Positions 15,820 to 23,976 are shown, counted from the first letter of the stretch. The stretch is DNA of 25,808 nt from Clostridiaceae bacterium (GCA_016302625.1 JAEDNG010000001.1:1-25808); one strand, 5' to 3'. A program made the numbers and translations. The notes: generated by a model not told the origin, from the sequence alone.

Positions 15820-16539
15820 ATGACAGATTTTCATATTGAGGAAATCGCCGGCAAATGTGAGGAATTCGGCGTTAATATCGACAAAGAGGCCTCCGAACGT
15901 CTTAATTTGTACGGCAATCTGCTGCTTGAATGGAACGGTAAAATAAATCTTACCGCCATAACCGAGCCGCGCGAGGTGCTTTACAAGCATTTTTACGACT
16001 GTATTTTGTTTCTAAAACATATCGAAGTAAAGCAAAACGCATCGCTTGTCGATGTCGGAACGGGAGCGGGCTTTCCGGGAACGGTGCTTAAAATCGTCCG
16101 CCCCGACATTGAGGTTACCTTGCTTGACAGTCTTAATAAACGGCTTGTTTTTTTAAACGAAGTCATAGCTAAGCTGGGGCTTGACAAAATCAGAACCGTG
16201 CATATGCGCGCGGAGGATGCGGGAAAATCAAAGGAACACCGTGAAAAATACGATATCGCCTGTGCAAGAGCGGTGGCGGCAATGCCGGTTTTAATGGAAT
16301 ACTGTGTGCCTCTTGTTAAAAAAGGCGGCCTTTTTGCCGCTATGAAGGGTCCGTCGGCCGAGGAAGAAGTAAGACTTTCTCTGAGCGCGGCAAGGCTGCT
16401 CGGAACGGAAAAACCTAATATTATATGCGAAACCCTGACCGGAAATGAGAAAAGAGCCTTTGTAACCGCAAAAAAAATATCGCAAACCCCGACAAAATAT
16501 CCCAGGAAACCCGCAGATATAACAAAACAGCCGCTTTAA
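15820..16539 (+). CDS. rsmG: 16S rRNA (guanine(527)-N7)-methyltransferase
   Basis: A 239-residue SAM-dependent methyltransferase (GidB) that methylates G527 of 16S rRNA in the decoding-centre region; loss of the enzyme gives low-level streptomycin resistance in other bacteria. WNGKINLTAI (38-47) is the family's N-terminal signature, VDVGTGAGFPG (78-88) is the SAM-binding loop, and KRLVFL and ARAVA are typical later blocks. The C-terminal tail is basic and proline-rich. AAAGGAAG lies just before ATG 15820. The gene begins one base after trmB. Its stop codon sits in the loop of the terminator hairpin. Proximity to parB/noc is the usual firmicute order. Confidence 0.97.
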   Translation: MTDFHIEEIAGKCEEFGVNIDKEASERLNLYGNLLLEWNGKINLTAITEPREVLYKHFYDCILFLKHIEVKQNASLVDVGTGAGFPGTVLKIVRPDIEVTLLDSLNKRLVFLNEVIAKLGLDKIRTVHMRAEDAGKSKEHREKYDIACARAVAAMPVLMEYCVPLVKKGGLFAAMKGPSAEEEVRLSLSAARLLGTEKPNIICETLTGNEKRAFVTAKKISQTPTKYPRKPADITKQPL

Positions 16540-16552
16540 CGCGGCTGTTTTT
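16524..16552 (+). terminator. Rho-independent terminator of trmB-rsmG
   Basis: An 11-bp stem (AAAACAGCCGC at 16524-16534, GCGGCTGTTTT at 16541-16551) has the loop TTTAAC and a T-rich end. The rsmG stop codon TAA (16537-16539) lies in the loop. Confidence 0.92.
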
Positions 16553-16587
16553 GTTTAAAAAGAACGAATTTGCCCGATGTGTTTTTC

Positions 16588-16616
16588 TTTACAAACGGCA
16601 TAAAAAGCGTTAAATT
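16588..16616 (+). promoter_or_regulatory. Promoter of the parB/noc-like gene
   Basis: TTTACA (16588-16593), a 17-base spacer and TAAATT (16611-16616). Transcription would start near 16622, which would exclude the ATG at 16621 and supports the start at 16651. Confidence 0.5.
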
Positions 16617-16650
16617 ATAAATGCAGACAGAAACAGTGAGGAGGAGTACG

Positions 16651-17487
16651 ATGTATACCATGTCTGATAAAAAGCTTATTATGCTAAAGCCTGCGGAGCT
16701 TAAAATATCTCCTAATCAGCCGCGCAAAAGCTTTGACGAATATGAGCTTAGGCTCCTGGCAGACAGTATACAGGCAAGCGGAATTATTCAGCCTTTAGCA
16801 GTAAGAAAGCTTAATGACGGCAGCTTCGAGCTTATCGCCGGAGAAAGACGGCTTAAGGCGGCAATGATGGCGGGACTAAGAAGAGTGCCCTGCATAGTAC
16901 ATAAGACCGACGACGAAACTGCGGCGCTTTATTCGATTATTGAAAACCTGCAAAGGAGCAATCTTACGGTTTTTGAGGAGTCTGAGGGAATAAACCGTCT
17001 GATTACGGAATACGGAATGTCCCAGTCCGAAGCTGCGGTAAGGCTCGGTATAGCGCAGTCAACCCTTTCAAACAAGCTGAGACTTTTAAAACTTAGTGAA
17101 AATATAAAAGATCGCATAGTATCGGCGCGGCTTACCGAACGCCACGCGAGGGCGCTTTTACGTCTGCCCGAGGAACGCAGGGAAGAGGCTCTCGATTATA
17201 TTATAGCGCAGGGACTTACCTTACAACAGACCGAGGAATATATTTTCAATCTTTTAAATCCCGCAAAGGAGGAAAACAAAAAACCGGAAGGACCGATAAG
17301 AAAAGCGGCGATAGGCGACGTGAGACTTTTCTCAAACAGCCTTTCTAAGCTGCTTTCAACCCTCCAGAATTCGGGTATTGACGCAAAATCAAGAAAATAC
17401 GAAACCGATAAATATATCGAGTTTAAGGTTCGTATTCAGAAAAATACCGTTGATGAAAACAGATACAAGCAGTTAAAAATCTGTTAG
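16651..17487 (+). CDS. ParB/RepB/Spo0J family (Noc-like) DNA-binding protein
   Basis: A 278-residue ParB-family protein. The N-terminal CTP-binding domain has NQPR (22-25) and the signature GERR (64-67), and ENLQRSNL (98-105) is the second conserved box. A helix-turn-helix lies at about 122-143 (MSQSEAAVRLGIAQSTLSNK) and a divergent C-terminal dimerisation region follows. Such proteins load on parS (ParB, chromosome segregation) or NBS sites (Noc, nucleoid occlusion of cell division) and slide as CTP clamps. Position after rsmG is that of noc in Bacillus, but no parA follows, so ParB and Noc cannot be separated here. ATG 16651 is preferred over 16621 because GAGGAGGAG lies at 16638-16646. Confidence 0.9.
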   Translation: MYTMSDKKLIMLKPAELKISPNQPRKSFDEYELRLLADSIQASGIIQPLAVRKLNDGSFELIAGERRLKAAMMAGLRRVPCIVHKTDDETAALYSIIENLQRSNLTVFEESEGINRLITEYGMSQSEAAVRLGIAQSTLSNKLRLLKLSENIKDRIVSARLTERHARALLRLPEERREEALDYIIAQGLTLQQTEEYIFNLLNPAKEENKKPEGPIRKAAIGDVRLFSNSLSKLLSTLQNSGIDAKSRKYETDKYIEFKVRIQKNTVDENRYKQLKIC

Positions 17488-17596
17488 AAGCTTTCCGTAC
17501 CTCCCCTGTGCGGCGGCATAAAAAATCTAACGGTTTTTATATATAGGGCATGTTGGATTTCTTTCCGGCTTGCCCGCCACCATATTCATCCCCATA
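17488..17596 (+). ncRNA. Possible small RNA or structured parB 3' region
   Basis: This stretch after the parB stop has no coding signal but contains potential stems: ATAAAAA/TTTTTAT (17518-17540) and GGGCA/TGCCC (17546-17575), within GGCGGCA (17512-17518) and TGCCCGCC (17571-17578). Two C-rich motifs, CTCCCCT (17501-17507) and TCCCC (17589-17593), resemble the ribosome-site-pairing motifs of firmicute small RNAs. A strong terminator follows directly. No convincing own promoter is seen. Confidence 0.25.
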
Positions 17597-17632
17597 CACA
17601 AAATGCCGCGGTTTATGCCGCGGCGTTTTGTG
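17597..17632. terminator. Bidirectional terminator between parB and the DUF2935-like gene
   Basis: A 15-bp stem with a single G-T wobble (17597-17611 with 17618-17632) encloses the loop TTTATG. The stem ends are A/T-rich in the form CACAAAA/TTTTGTG, so it can serve both convergent genes. Confidence 0.85.
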
Positions 17633-17635
17633 CGT

Positions 17636-18454
17636 TCAGGGTCTTAAAAGTCGTTCCGCCATCGTATCGTTTAACTCTTTGACGAGGGTATGCTCTTGCC
17701 ACATATGGTTTACAGTTTCATAAAAGCTTTGCGGAAGCTCGCCGCCGCTTCCGGATTTTAGCTCGGAAAGAAAATTCAGAAATTCTGTGTTAAGCTTTTG
17801 GAAACGCTTGAAAACCGCGGCTAATTCCTGCCTCTCGATCGGCTTTTTAAGCGAGCTTAAGGCATAACAAACAGAATTGAAACGGTTTGTGATTTCGGTA
17901 AGAAAATTTCTGGTTCTTACAGACGCGGTGCGGTAAAACGCCTCGCTGCCAATAAGCAGAGACGGGTGCATAGCTCCGATAACGCTCCAGAAATACATCT
18001 GGTTATACATGCAGATAAACGGATAATTTCCCATTCCCGAAAAGCGTACCGTTATAAGTCCCTGTCCGGTATTTGTTATTCCGAAAATTGCGTTTATGTA
18101 GCGCTGTTCGTAAATATAGTGAAAAATGCTCTGCTGTAAATAGGGGTATCCGCCGAAGCCCTCGAATTTCATTCTTTCAAGCAGATTCATTAATTTTCGG
18201 TTTTCCTTAAAAAGAAAATCGGGCTTTGCAGGCAGTCTGCTGTCCTCCTTTGAATGATAAAGCTCGCTTATTTTCTTAAACGAGCTTGAAAGACTGTCAA
18301 GCTCGGCGGTAAAATCGGGATACAATACGGCAGATGTGCTTCCGGGGAGCTTTTTAAGTGACGCAATATGCTCGACGGTATTCTGCGCCCAGAACGCGAC
18401 CGATTTTCGCATATCAACGGGGTTTAATGTGTTTTTACAGTTTATATAGTTCAT
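17636..18454 (-). CDS. Duplicated helical-bundle protein, DUF2935-like
   Basis: A 272-residue soluble, helix-rich protein. It is built as two similar halves. The first has FWAQNTVEHIASL (21-33) and HYIYEQRYINAIFG (112-125); the second has FWSVIGAMHPSLLIG (155-169) and HMWQEHTLVKELN (250-262). This FW..EH plus HxxxE arrangement resembles DUF2935, a ferritin-like family of unknown function found in spore formers; the assignment is from memory of the family pattern, not a search. Conserved E28/H29, H112/E116, H163 and H250/E254 could bind metal. In the second half the glutamate before the first histidine is replaced. The gene stands alone, ending at a shared terminator. GAGG lies upstream of ATG 18454. 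Confidence 0.75.
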   Translation of the reverse strand: MNYINCKNTLNPVDMRKSVAFWAQNTVEHIASLKKLPGSTSAVLYPDFTAELDSLSSSFKKISELYHSKEDSRLPAKPDFLFKENRKLMNLLERMKFEGFGGYPYLQQSIFHYIYEQRYINAIFGITNTGQGLITVRFSGMGNYPFICMYNQMYFWSVIGAMHPSLLIGSEAFYRTASVRTRNFLTEITNRFNSVCYALSSLKKPIERQELAAVFKRFQKLNTEFLNFLSELKSGSGGELPQSFYETVNHMWQEHTLVKELNDTMAERLLRP

Positions 18455-18557
18455 ATCCTCTTACCTCGGTTTCTAAAGCTACTATATTTTTATTCGCGTA
18501 ATGGCTTTTCCTATACTACGAGGCGAAAATTAATTTTATTATTTGGTATTATAAATG

Positions 18558-18586
18558 TTGATATTTTACTTAGTCTTAAGTATAAT
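18558..18586 (+). promoter_or_regulatory. Strong promoter of the murD operon
   Basis: TTGATA (18558-18563), a 17-base spacer and a perfect TATAAT (18581-18586). Transcription would begin near 18593, giving a leader of about 30 bases. The rest of 18455-18621 is AT-rich with nothing else recognised. Confidence 0.8.
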
Positions 18587-18621
18587 AAAATAGACAGACA
18601 TATGTATTGGGGGCAATTAGA

Positions 18622-20001
18622 TTGGATTGCAAACAGTTTTTTAAACAAATCAACGGAAAGAAAATCGCCATGTGCGGTATCGGAATCAGCAATACTCCGC
18701 TTATCATGGATTTTTTAAGCAAGGGAGCTACGGTTTACGCCTGCGACCGCAGAAGCCGCGAGCAGATAGGCGCTTTAGCCGATGAAATTGAGGCGGCGGG
18801 AGCGGAATTAAAGCTTGGCGACGGTTATCTTGATAATCTTGAGGTGGATATTATTTTCCGCACTCCGGGAATGAACTTTAATCTTCCGGAGCTTGACGCG
18901 GCGCGTAAAAAAGGCATTGCCGTAACAAGCGAGATGGAGGTATTTTTCGACTTGTGCCCGGCGACGATTTTCGCGGTCACAGGCTCGGACGGCAAAACCA
19001 CCACTACCACACTTATTGCGAAAATGCTTGAGGCAGAGGGTAAAACCGTTCATTTGGGCGGGAATATCGGCAAGCCCTTACTTCCCGAAATCGAAAACAT
19101 AAGGCCGGAGGATTATGTCGTCGCGGAGCTTTCCTCCTTTCAGCTTATCTCAATGAGAAAGAGTCCCGACGTCGCGGTGGTTACAAACGTCGCGCCGAAT
19201 CATCTTGACATTCACAAGGATATGGATGAATATGTTGAGGCAAAGAAGAACATTCTTCTGCATCAGAACGCCTTTTCGCGCACGGTCTTAAACCGCGACA
19301 ATGAGATAACCAACGGTTTCAGAAAATACGTCCGAGGTCAGTCGCTTTCGTTCAGCATGGAAAAGCCGCTTAAAAACGGCGCGTGGCTTGATACCGACGG
19401 GGTAATTCACATGGCGTACAGAGGGATTGACGCGCCTATTATGCATAGGAGCGAAATTGCGGTTTTAGGCGACCATAACGTTGAAAATTACCTTGCAGCC
19501 ATCGCCGCGGTATGGGGTTATGTCAGCATGGATTCCATAAAAAAAGTGGCGCGCGAATTTAAGGGCGTTGAGCACAGAATTGAGTTTGTAAGGGAGCTTG
19601 ACGGGGTAAAATATTATAACGACTCTATCGCTTCAAGCCCGACAAGGACGATTGCAGGGCTTAAAGCCTTTGACCGTAAGGTAATGCTTATCGCCGGAGG
19701 TTATGACAAGCATATTCCGTTTGAGCCGATGGTGCCTTATATTATAGACAAGGTCAAAAAGCTTTATCTTTGCGGAGCGACCGCCGATAAGATTGAAAAA
19801 TGCATACGTGCAGACAAAAATTATAAGGGAAATCCTGAAATAATACGGGTTGCGGATATTGACGAGGCTGTGGCGGCGGCGCACAGGGACGCGGTATCGG
19901 GCGATATCGTCACATTAAGTCCGGCATGCGCGAGCTTTGACGCTTTCCCGAACTTCGCGGCGCGCGGAAATCACTATAAGGAACTGGTAAATAAGCTGTA
20001 A
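18622..20001 (+). CDS. murD: UDP-N-acetylmuramoyl-L-alanine--D-glutamate ligase
   Basis: A 459-residue cytosolic Mur ligase that adds D-glutamate to UDP-MurNAc-L-alanine in peptidoglycan precursor synthesis. The N-terminal nucleotide domain begins CGIGISN (18-24); the ATP loop is GSDGKTTTT (121-129), and the following domain has the NVAPNHLDIH block and the DSIASSPTRT motif typical of MurD. TTG 18622 is chosen because GGGGG (18609-18613) lies eight bases upstream and the product then starts DCKQFF as in the family; TTG 18607 overlaps the Shine-Dalgarno and is less likely. It is the first gene of a six-gene operon. murD normally sits in the division/cell-wall cluster; here it stands apart from it. 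Confidence 0.95.
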   Translation: MDCKQFFKQINGKKIAMCGIGISNTPLIMDFLSKGATVYACDRRSREQIGALADEIEAAGAELKLGDGYLDNLEVDIIFRTPGMNFNLPELDAARKKGIAVTSEMEVFFDLCPATIFAVTGSDGKTTTTTLIAKMLEAEGKTVHLGGNIGKPLLPEIENIRPEDYVVAELSSFQLISMRKSPDVAVVTNVAPNHLDIHKDMDEYVEAKKNILLHQNAFSRTVLNRDNEITNGFRKYVRGQSLSFSMEKPLKNGAWLDTDGVIHMAYRGIDAPIMHRSEIAVLGDHNVENYLAAIAAVWGYVSMDSIKKVAREFKGVEHRIEFVRELDGVKYYNDSIASSPTRTIAGLKAFDRKVMLIAGGYDKHIPFEPMVPYIIDKVKKLYLCGATADKIEKCIRADKNYKGNPEIIRVADIDEAVAAAHRDAVSGDIVTLSPACASFDAFPNFAARGNHYKELVNKL

Positions 20002-21014
20002 TGGATATAAAAAAGGTTTTATTTGAGCTTTCCGAGAAGGACTGTATAGGACATGTTAAGGACGCCTATGAAGCGGCTTTGGAAGTTTTAAGCAGGTATG
20101 CGGAAATTAAGACGGCTTCGGATTCAGGCATTATCGGATTTATAAAAGGAAAAAGCGATTATACCGTACTGCTTGACGCGCACATCGACCAGGTCGGAAT
20201 GATTGTGACCGATGTTGACAGTGAAGGCTTTTTGTCTCTATCAAATTCGGGCGGCATTGATATACGCGCTCTGCCCGCCCGTCAGGTCACGGTGCACGGA
20301 AAAACAAAAATTCCCGCCGTGTTTTGCAGTACTCCGCCGCATCTTGCAAAGGGGGAGACGGAATACACCGATATTTCAAAAATAAAGCTTGATACGGGAC
20401 TGGGCGTCAAGGCAAAGGACATTGTATCTGTCGGAGATTATGTGACCTTTTCAGAGAAACCTGCGTTTCTTGCGGGGGATTTTGTTGCGGGACGCTCGTT
20501 TGACGATCGCTCGGCTGTCGCCGTGCTTTTGGAGGTTGCAGAAAGACTGTCGGGTAAGGAACTGCCCTGCAATGTAGAAATACTGCTAAGCGGCGGCGAG
20601 GAGCTCGGCATGCGGGGCGCTAAAGCGTCGGCTTTTATTGCCGCTCCCAATGAGGCGATAGCGGTTGACGTAAGCTTCGGAAACGCGCCCGGAATATCGG
20701 AAGACGAGTGCGGCGTTCTCGGCAAGGGACCGATGATAGGCATATCGCCGGTGCTTGACCGCAAAATGTCGGACAGGCTGATAGCAGTAGCAAAAGAAAA
20801 CGGAATTAACTATCAGCTTGAAGCAATGGGCGGCAGAACCGGCACGAATGCCGACGTTATATCGGTTTCGCGCGGCGGCGTCAAGACCTGCACTGTCTCT
20901 ATACCGCTCAGAAACATGCACACCGAAAACGAGGTTTTAAGTATATCGGATTTGTATTCGGTCTGCGATTTGCTGGAGAAATACATTTTGTCGGGAGGGC
21001 TTCTTAATGCTTGA
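20001..21014 (+). CDS. M42 family metallopeptidase (first of a tandem pair)
   Basis: A 337-residue cytosolic aminopeptidase/endoglucanase-type protein of family M42 with two metal ions. Visible ligands and catalytic residues are H61 and D63 (DAHIDQVG), the aspartates of RSFDDRSA (D168/D169), E200/E201 (GGEELGMRG), D223 (AVDVSFG) and the late histidine of RNMHTENE. The set looks complete, so it should be active. HIDQ replaces the usual HTDE. Members often form tetrahedral dodecamers that trim peptides. Its ATG shares one base with the murD stop (TAATG), so translation is coupled. It is a diverged paralogue of the following gene. Substrate unknown; a role in recycling cell-wall peptides is only a guess from context. 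Confidence 0.9.
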   Translation: MDIKKVLFELSEKDCIGHVKDAYEAALEVLSRYAEIKTASDSGIIGFIKGKSDYTVLLDAHIDQVGMIVTDVDSEGFLSLSNSGGIDIRALPARQVTVHGKTKIPAVFCSTPPHLAKGETEYTDISKIKLDTGLGVKAKDIVSVGDYVTFSEKPAFLAGDFVAGRSFDDRSAVAVLLEVAERLSGKELPCNVEILLSGGEELGMRGAKASAFIAAPNEAIAVDVSFGNAPGISEDECGVLGKGPMIGISPVLDRKMSDRLIAVAKENGINYQLEAMGGRTGTNADVISVSRGGVKTCTVSIPLRNMHTENEVLSISDLYSVCDLLEKYILSGGLLNA

Positions 21015-22014
21015 AATTTTAAAGGAGCTGTGCGCGCTTGACGGAGTTTCAGGCGAAGAGGACGCGGTGCGCGAATATATAATAAACAAAATAAAAGGTC
21101 ATTGCGAATACCGCGTTGATCCGCTCGGCAGTATTATCGCCTTTAAAAAGGGCAAAAACCGCTCGGTTAAAAAGGTAATGCTTGACGCGCATACCGACGA
21201 GGTGGGGCTTATAATTACCTCTGTAACCGAGGACGGGTTTTTGAAATTCGCCGCGGTCGGCGGAATTGATACAGCGGTGCTTATGTTCCGTCGTGTGAGA
21301 ATAGGAAACATCAACGGAGTAATCGGAGGAAAGCCTATTCACCTAATGTCGGGAGACGAAAAGAAAAAGCTTCCAAAGCCCGACAGCCTTTATATCGATA
21401 TCGGAGCCTCATCGAAGGACGAGGCGTTAGAGCTTGTCAGGATAGGCGACCGCGCGGTAATCTGCGGCGAATATACCGAAATGGGGAATAAAATAAAAGC
21501 AAAGGCGATTGACGACAGAGCCGGCTGCGCGATACTTATTTCGCTTTTAACTTCCGACAGCGATTACGATTTTTACGCGACCTTTTCGGTTCAAGAGGAG
21601 GTAGGACTCAGAGGCGCTAAAGCGGCGGCGTTTACGGTAGAGCCCGAATCCGCAATAGTATTAGAGGCTACAACTGCGGCGGATATTGCCGACGTGCCCG
21701 ACGGACAGCGGGTATGCGTATTGGGTGACGGTCCTGCGGTATCCTTTATGGACAGAGCCGCCGTTTACGACAGGAATTATTATAACGCCGCGCTTTCAAG
21801 CGGTATTAAATGCCAGCCGAAAGCGGCGGTCGCGGGCGGGAACAACTCGGGTGAAATTCATTTAAGCCGAGGAGGCGTCAGAACCCTTGCGATTTCAGTG
21901 CCGTGCAGATATATTCATTCCCCCTCTTGCGTGGCATGCAAGGAGGATATCGAAAATGCGGCAAAGCTTGCGAAATACATGCTTAACGGCATCTGCAGCG
22001 GAAGCATAGAATGA
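21007..22014 (+). CDS. M42 family metallopeptidase (second of a tandem pair)
   Basis: A 335-residue M42 peptidase with canonical motifs: H62 and D64 in AHTDEVG, the DDR of AIDDRAGC, VQEEVGLRGAKA for the catalytic and metal glutamates, LEATTAAD and the late histidine of RYIHSPS. It is closer to the family consensus than the gene before it. Its start overlaps that gene by eight bases and its stop overlaps the next start (ATGA). The product should be a cytosolic oligomeric aminopeptidase; specificity cannot be read from sequence. AAAGGAG-like sequence is not obvious upstream, so translation is probably coupled (GGAGGG at 20995-21000). Confidence 0.92.
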   Translation: MLEILKELCALDGVSGEEDAVREYIINKIKGHCEYRVDPLGSIIAFKKGKNRSVKKVMLDAHTDEVGLIITSVTEDGFLKFAAVGGIDTAVLMFRRVRIGNINGVIGGKPIHLMSGDEKKKLPKPDSLYIDIGASSKDEALELVRIGDRAVICGEYTEMGNKIKAKAIDDRAGCAILISLLTSDSDYDFYATFSVQEEVGLRGAKAAAFTVEPESAIVLEATTAADIADVPDGQRVCVLGDGPAVSFMDRAAVYDRNYYNAALSSGIKCQPKAAVAGGNNSGEIHLSRGGVRTLAISVPCRYIHSPSCVACKEDIENAAKLAKYMLNGICSGSIE

Positions 22015-22697
22015 TACGTCTTACTTCCGAACTGCCAGAAATAAGCAAGCCAAATGCCGAATATTTAAAAATCAAATGCCTTTTCGACTGCTATAAGGAC
22101 GATGACCGCGCGCTGTTCTGGTCGCAGGACGGCGGCAGAGCCTTTATTTCTATGGCGGACGGTAATATGACAATTCGGAACAAGGGCGGAGCTGTGGACG
22201 AGCTTAAGGAATTTATTTCGGTTTTGTCGCCCGACTCGATTTTCAGCGATTACGGTACGCTTAGAAAGCTAAGTCTTGAAAATATCAAGGCGGTAAATGT
22301 TATCTACCGCAAGGCGGATATTAGCGGAGAAACGGCGGGCGACAGTCTTTCAAGCAGAGAAATATACGATATTTTGAACGTAAAGGAATTTACATTGCCC
22401 GAATACCCTTATTTCGCGGTGGATTTCTGCCGACGGCTTAATTATGGGTATGCTGAATACTACGCGGTAATGGACAAATGCGCCGCGGTTTCCTTTAATT
22501 CCGGAAATTACGCGCTTTTAAACGGAATCGTAAGCCGCGAAAAGGGCATGGGAAGTACTGCGCTTAAAGCAATTTTGCAAAAAAATTACGGCAGAGGTTT
22601 TTTGGCCTGCTGCACAGATGAACTAACGGAATTTTACGAAAAAAACGGATTTAAAAAGCTATACAAGGCGGGATATTGGTGGAAACAGCGAACATAA
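22011..22697 (+). CDS. GNAT family N-acetyltransferase
   Basis: A 228-residue protein. The N-terminal half has no clear domain. The C-terminal half (about 140-228) has the GNAT pattern: strands around YAEYYAVMDKCAAVSF, the acetyl-CoA-binding turn REKGMGSTAL (Q/RxxGxG/A), then LACCTDELTEFYEKNGF, the usual end of the fold. The substrate is unknown. Its ATG overlaps the M42 stop by four bases and its end overlaps the start of the PLP-enzyme gene by about 20 bases, so it is embedded in the murD operon. It could acetylate an amino group of a peptide or amino acid produced by neighbouring enzymes, but that is inference. Confidence 0.82.
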   Translation: MIRLTSELPEISKPNAEYLKIKCLFDCYKDDDRALFWSQDGGRAFISMADGNMTIRNKGGAVDELKEFISVLSPDSIFSDYGTLRKLSLENIKAVNVIYRKADISGETAGDSLSSREIYDILNVKEFTLPEYPYFAVDFCRRLNYGYAEYYAVMDKCAAVSFNSGNYALLNGIVSREKGMGSTALKAILQKNYGRGFLACCTDELTEFYEKNGFKKLYKAGYWWKQRT

Positions 22698-23965
22698 ACA
22701 GCTTTTTTAAGATAGATGAAAAACTGATAAAAATTGATAGAGAAGCTTTAGACAAATGCCGCGACCGGTTTTCGGAGATCGATTCGGTCACCGAATACAA
22801 CCAGCTTAAAGTTCTCTCGGCGTTTATTAAAAACGGAGTAAGCGAGTCGGCTATGGCGGGCTCGACCGGCTACGGCTATGACGACAGGGGCAGGGAAATT
22901 TTAGAAAAGGTAATGGCGGACGCGATGGGTGCGGAGGATGCGCTTATGCGCCATAATTTCGTTTCGGGAACGCACACTTTAACCGTTGCGCTTTTCGGAC
23001 TTTTACGGCCTATGGATAAAATCCTCTGCCTTACGGGAAGGCCGTACGATACGATTATCGGAGTGTTCGGAATTGATGAGAAAACCGACGGCTCGCTTGC
23101 CGATTTCGGTGTGGAATACCGTCAGGTGGATTTAAAGACCGACGGCACACCGGATTTTGACGGGATAAAATCGTCACTTCAATCGGAAAAATATAAAATG
23201 GCTTATATTCAGCGTTCGCGCGGTTACAGCACAAGACCGAGCCTTACTATGGACGTTATTGAAAAGTTGTGTAATACCGTAAAGGAAATATCGCCGGATA
23301 CTATAATCATGGTGGATAACTGCTACGGAGAGTTTACCGAGAAAAAAGAGCCGTGCGAGGTCGGAGCGGATATAATTGCGGGTTCGCTTATTAAAAATCC
23401 GGGCGGAGGTATCGCTCCTACGGGGGGATATATCGCGGGAAAGCATGAGCTTGTCGAAAAGTGCGCCGCGCGGCTTACATGTCCGGGCGTCGGGCGTGAG
23501 GTAGGAGCCACCTTAGGTCACAGCCGCGAGCTTTACATGGGGCTTTTTTCCGCACCGCATGTAGTCGGAGAGGCGTTAAAAACCGCTGTTTACGCCTCGG
23601 CGTTATTTGAGACCTTAGGCTTTGCGGTAACACCTAAATATGACGAAAAGCGCGGTGACATTATTCAGTGCGTAACCTTAGGCACGCGTGAAGGCTTGAT
23701 TGCTTTCTGCAAGGGTATGCAGTCCGGCGCGCCGGTCGACTCCTTTGTTGTTCCGGAACCCTGGGCAATGCCGGGATATACCGATGAAGTAATAATGGCG
23801 GCGGGGGCGTTTACCTTAGGCGCGTCAATAGAGCTTTCAGCCGACGGTCCGTTAAGAGAGCCGTATGCCGCCTGGATGCAGGGAGGACTTAATTTTCACA
23901 GCGCGCACGCGGGTGTGCTTCTGGCGGCGCAGAAAATGCTTGAAGCGGGAGAAATAAACAGGTAG
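22679..23965 (+). CDS. Methionine gamma-lyase family (aluminium-resistance-type) PLP protein
   Basis: A 428-residue PLP-dependent protein of the cystathionine/methionine gamma-lyase-related 'aluminium resistance' family. MRHNFVSGTHT (about 90-100), VDNCYGEF (212-219) and GSLIKNPGGG carry the fold's signature; the lysine of LIKN (about K239) should bind the cofactor as a Schiff base. The family name comes from an old resistance phenotype; the true reaction is not established, though an amino-acid lyase role is expected. GTG 22679 is chosen; TTG 22676 is also possible since AAGGCGGG lies just upstream of both. It overlaps the GNAT gene. Length is normal for the family. Confidence 0.9.
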   Translation: METANINSFFKIDEKLIKIDREALDKCRDRFSEIDSVTEYNQLKVLSAFIKNGVSESAMAGSTGYGYDDRGREILEKVMADAMGAEDALMRHNFVSGTHTLTVALFGLLRPMDKILCLTGRPYDTIIGVFGIDEKTDGSLADFGVEYRQVDLKTDGTPDFDGIKSSLQSEKYKMAYIQRSRGYSTRPSLTMDVIEKLCNTVKEISPDTIIMVDNCYGEFTEKKEPCEVGADIIAGSLIKNPGGGIAPTGGYIAGKHELVEKCAARLTCPGVGREVGATLGHSRELYMGLFSAPHVVGEALKTAVYASALFETLGFAVTPKYDEKRGDIIQCVTLGTREGLIAFCKGMQSGAPVDSFVVPEPWAMPGYTDEVIMAAGAFTLGASIELSADGPLREPYAAWMQGGLNFHSAHAGVLLAAQKMLEAGEINR

Positions 23966-23976
23966 GAAGTGATTTG

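Noticed and set aside
16621..16650. Upstream ATG extending parB by ten codons
   Set aside because: It has no ribosome site and lies at the predicted transcription start; GAGGAGGAG points to 16651.
18455..18557. Possible sporulation-sigma promoter (GTATA ...) for the DUF2935-like gene
   Set aside because: The -10 match to sigma-F/G consensus is poor and the AT-rich sequence allows many such matches.
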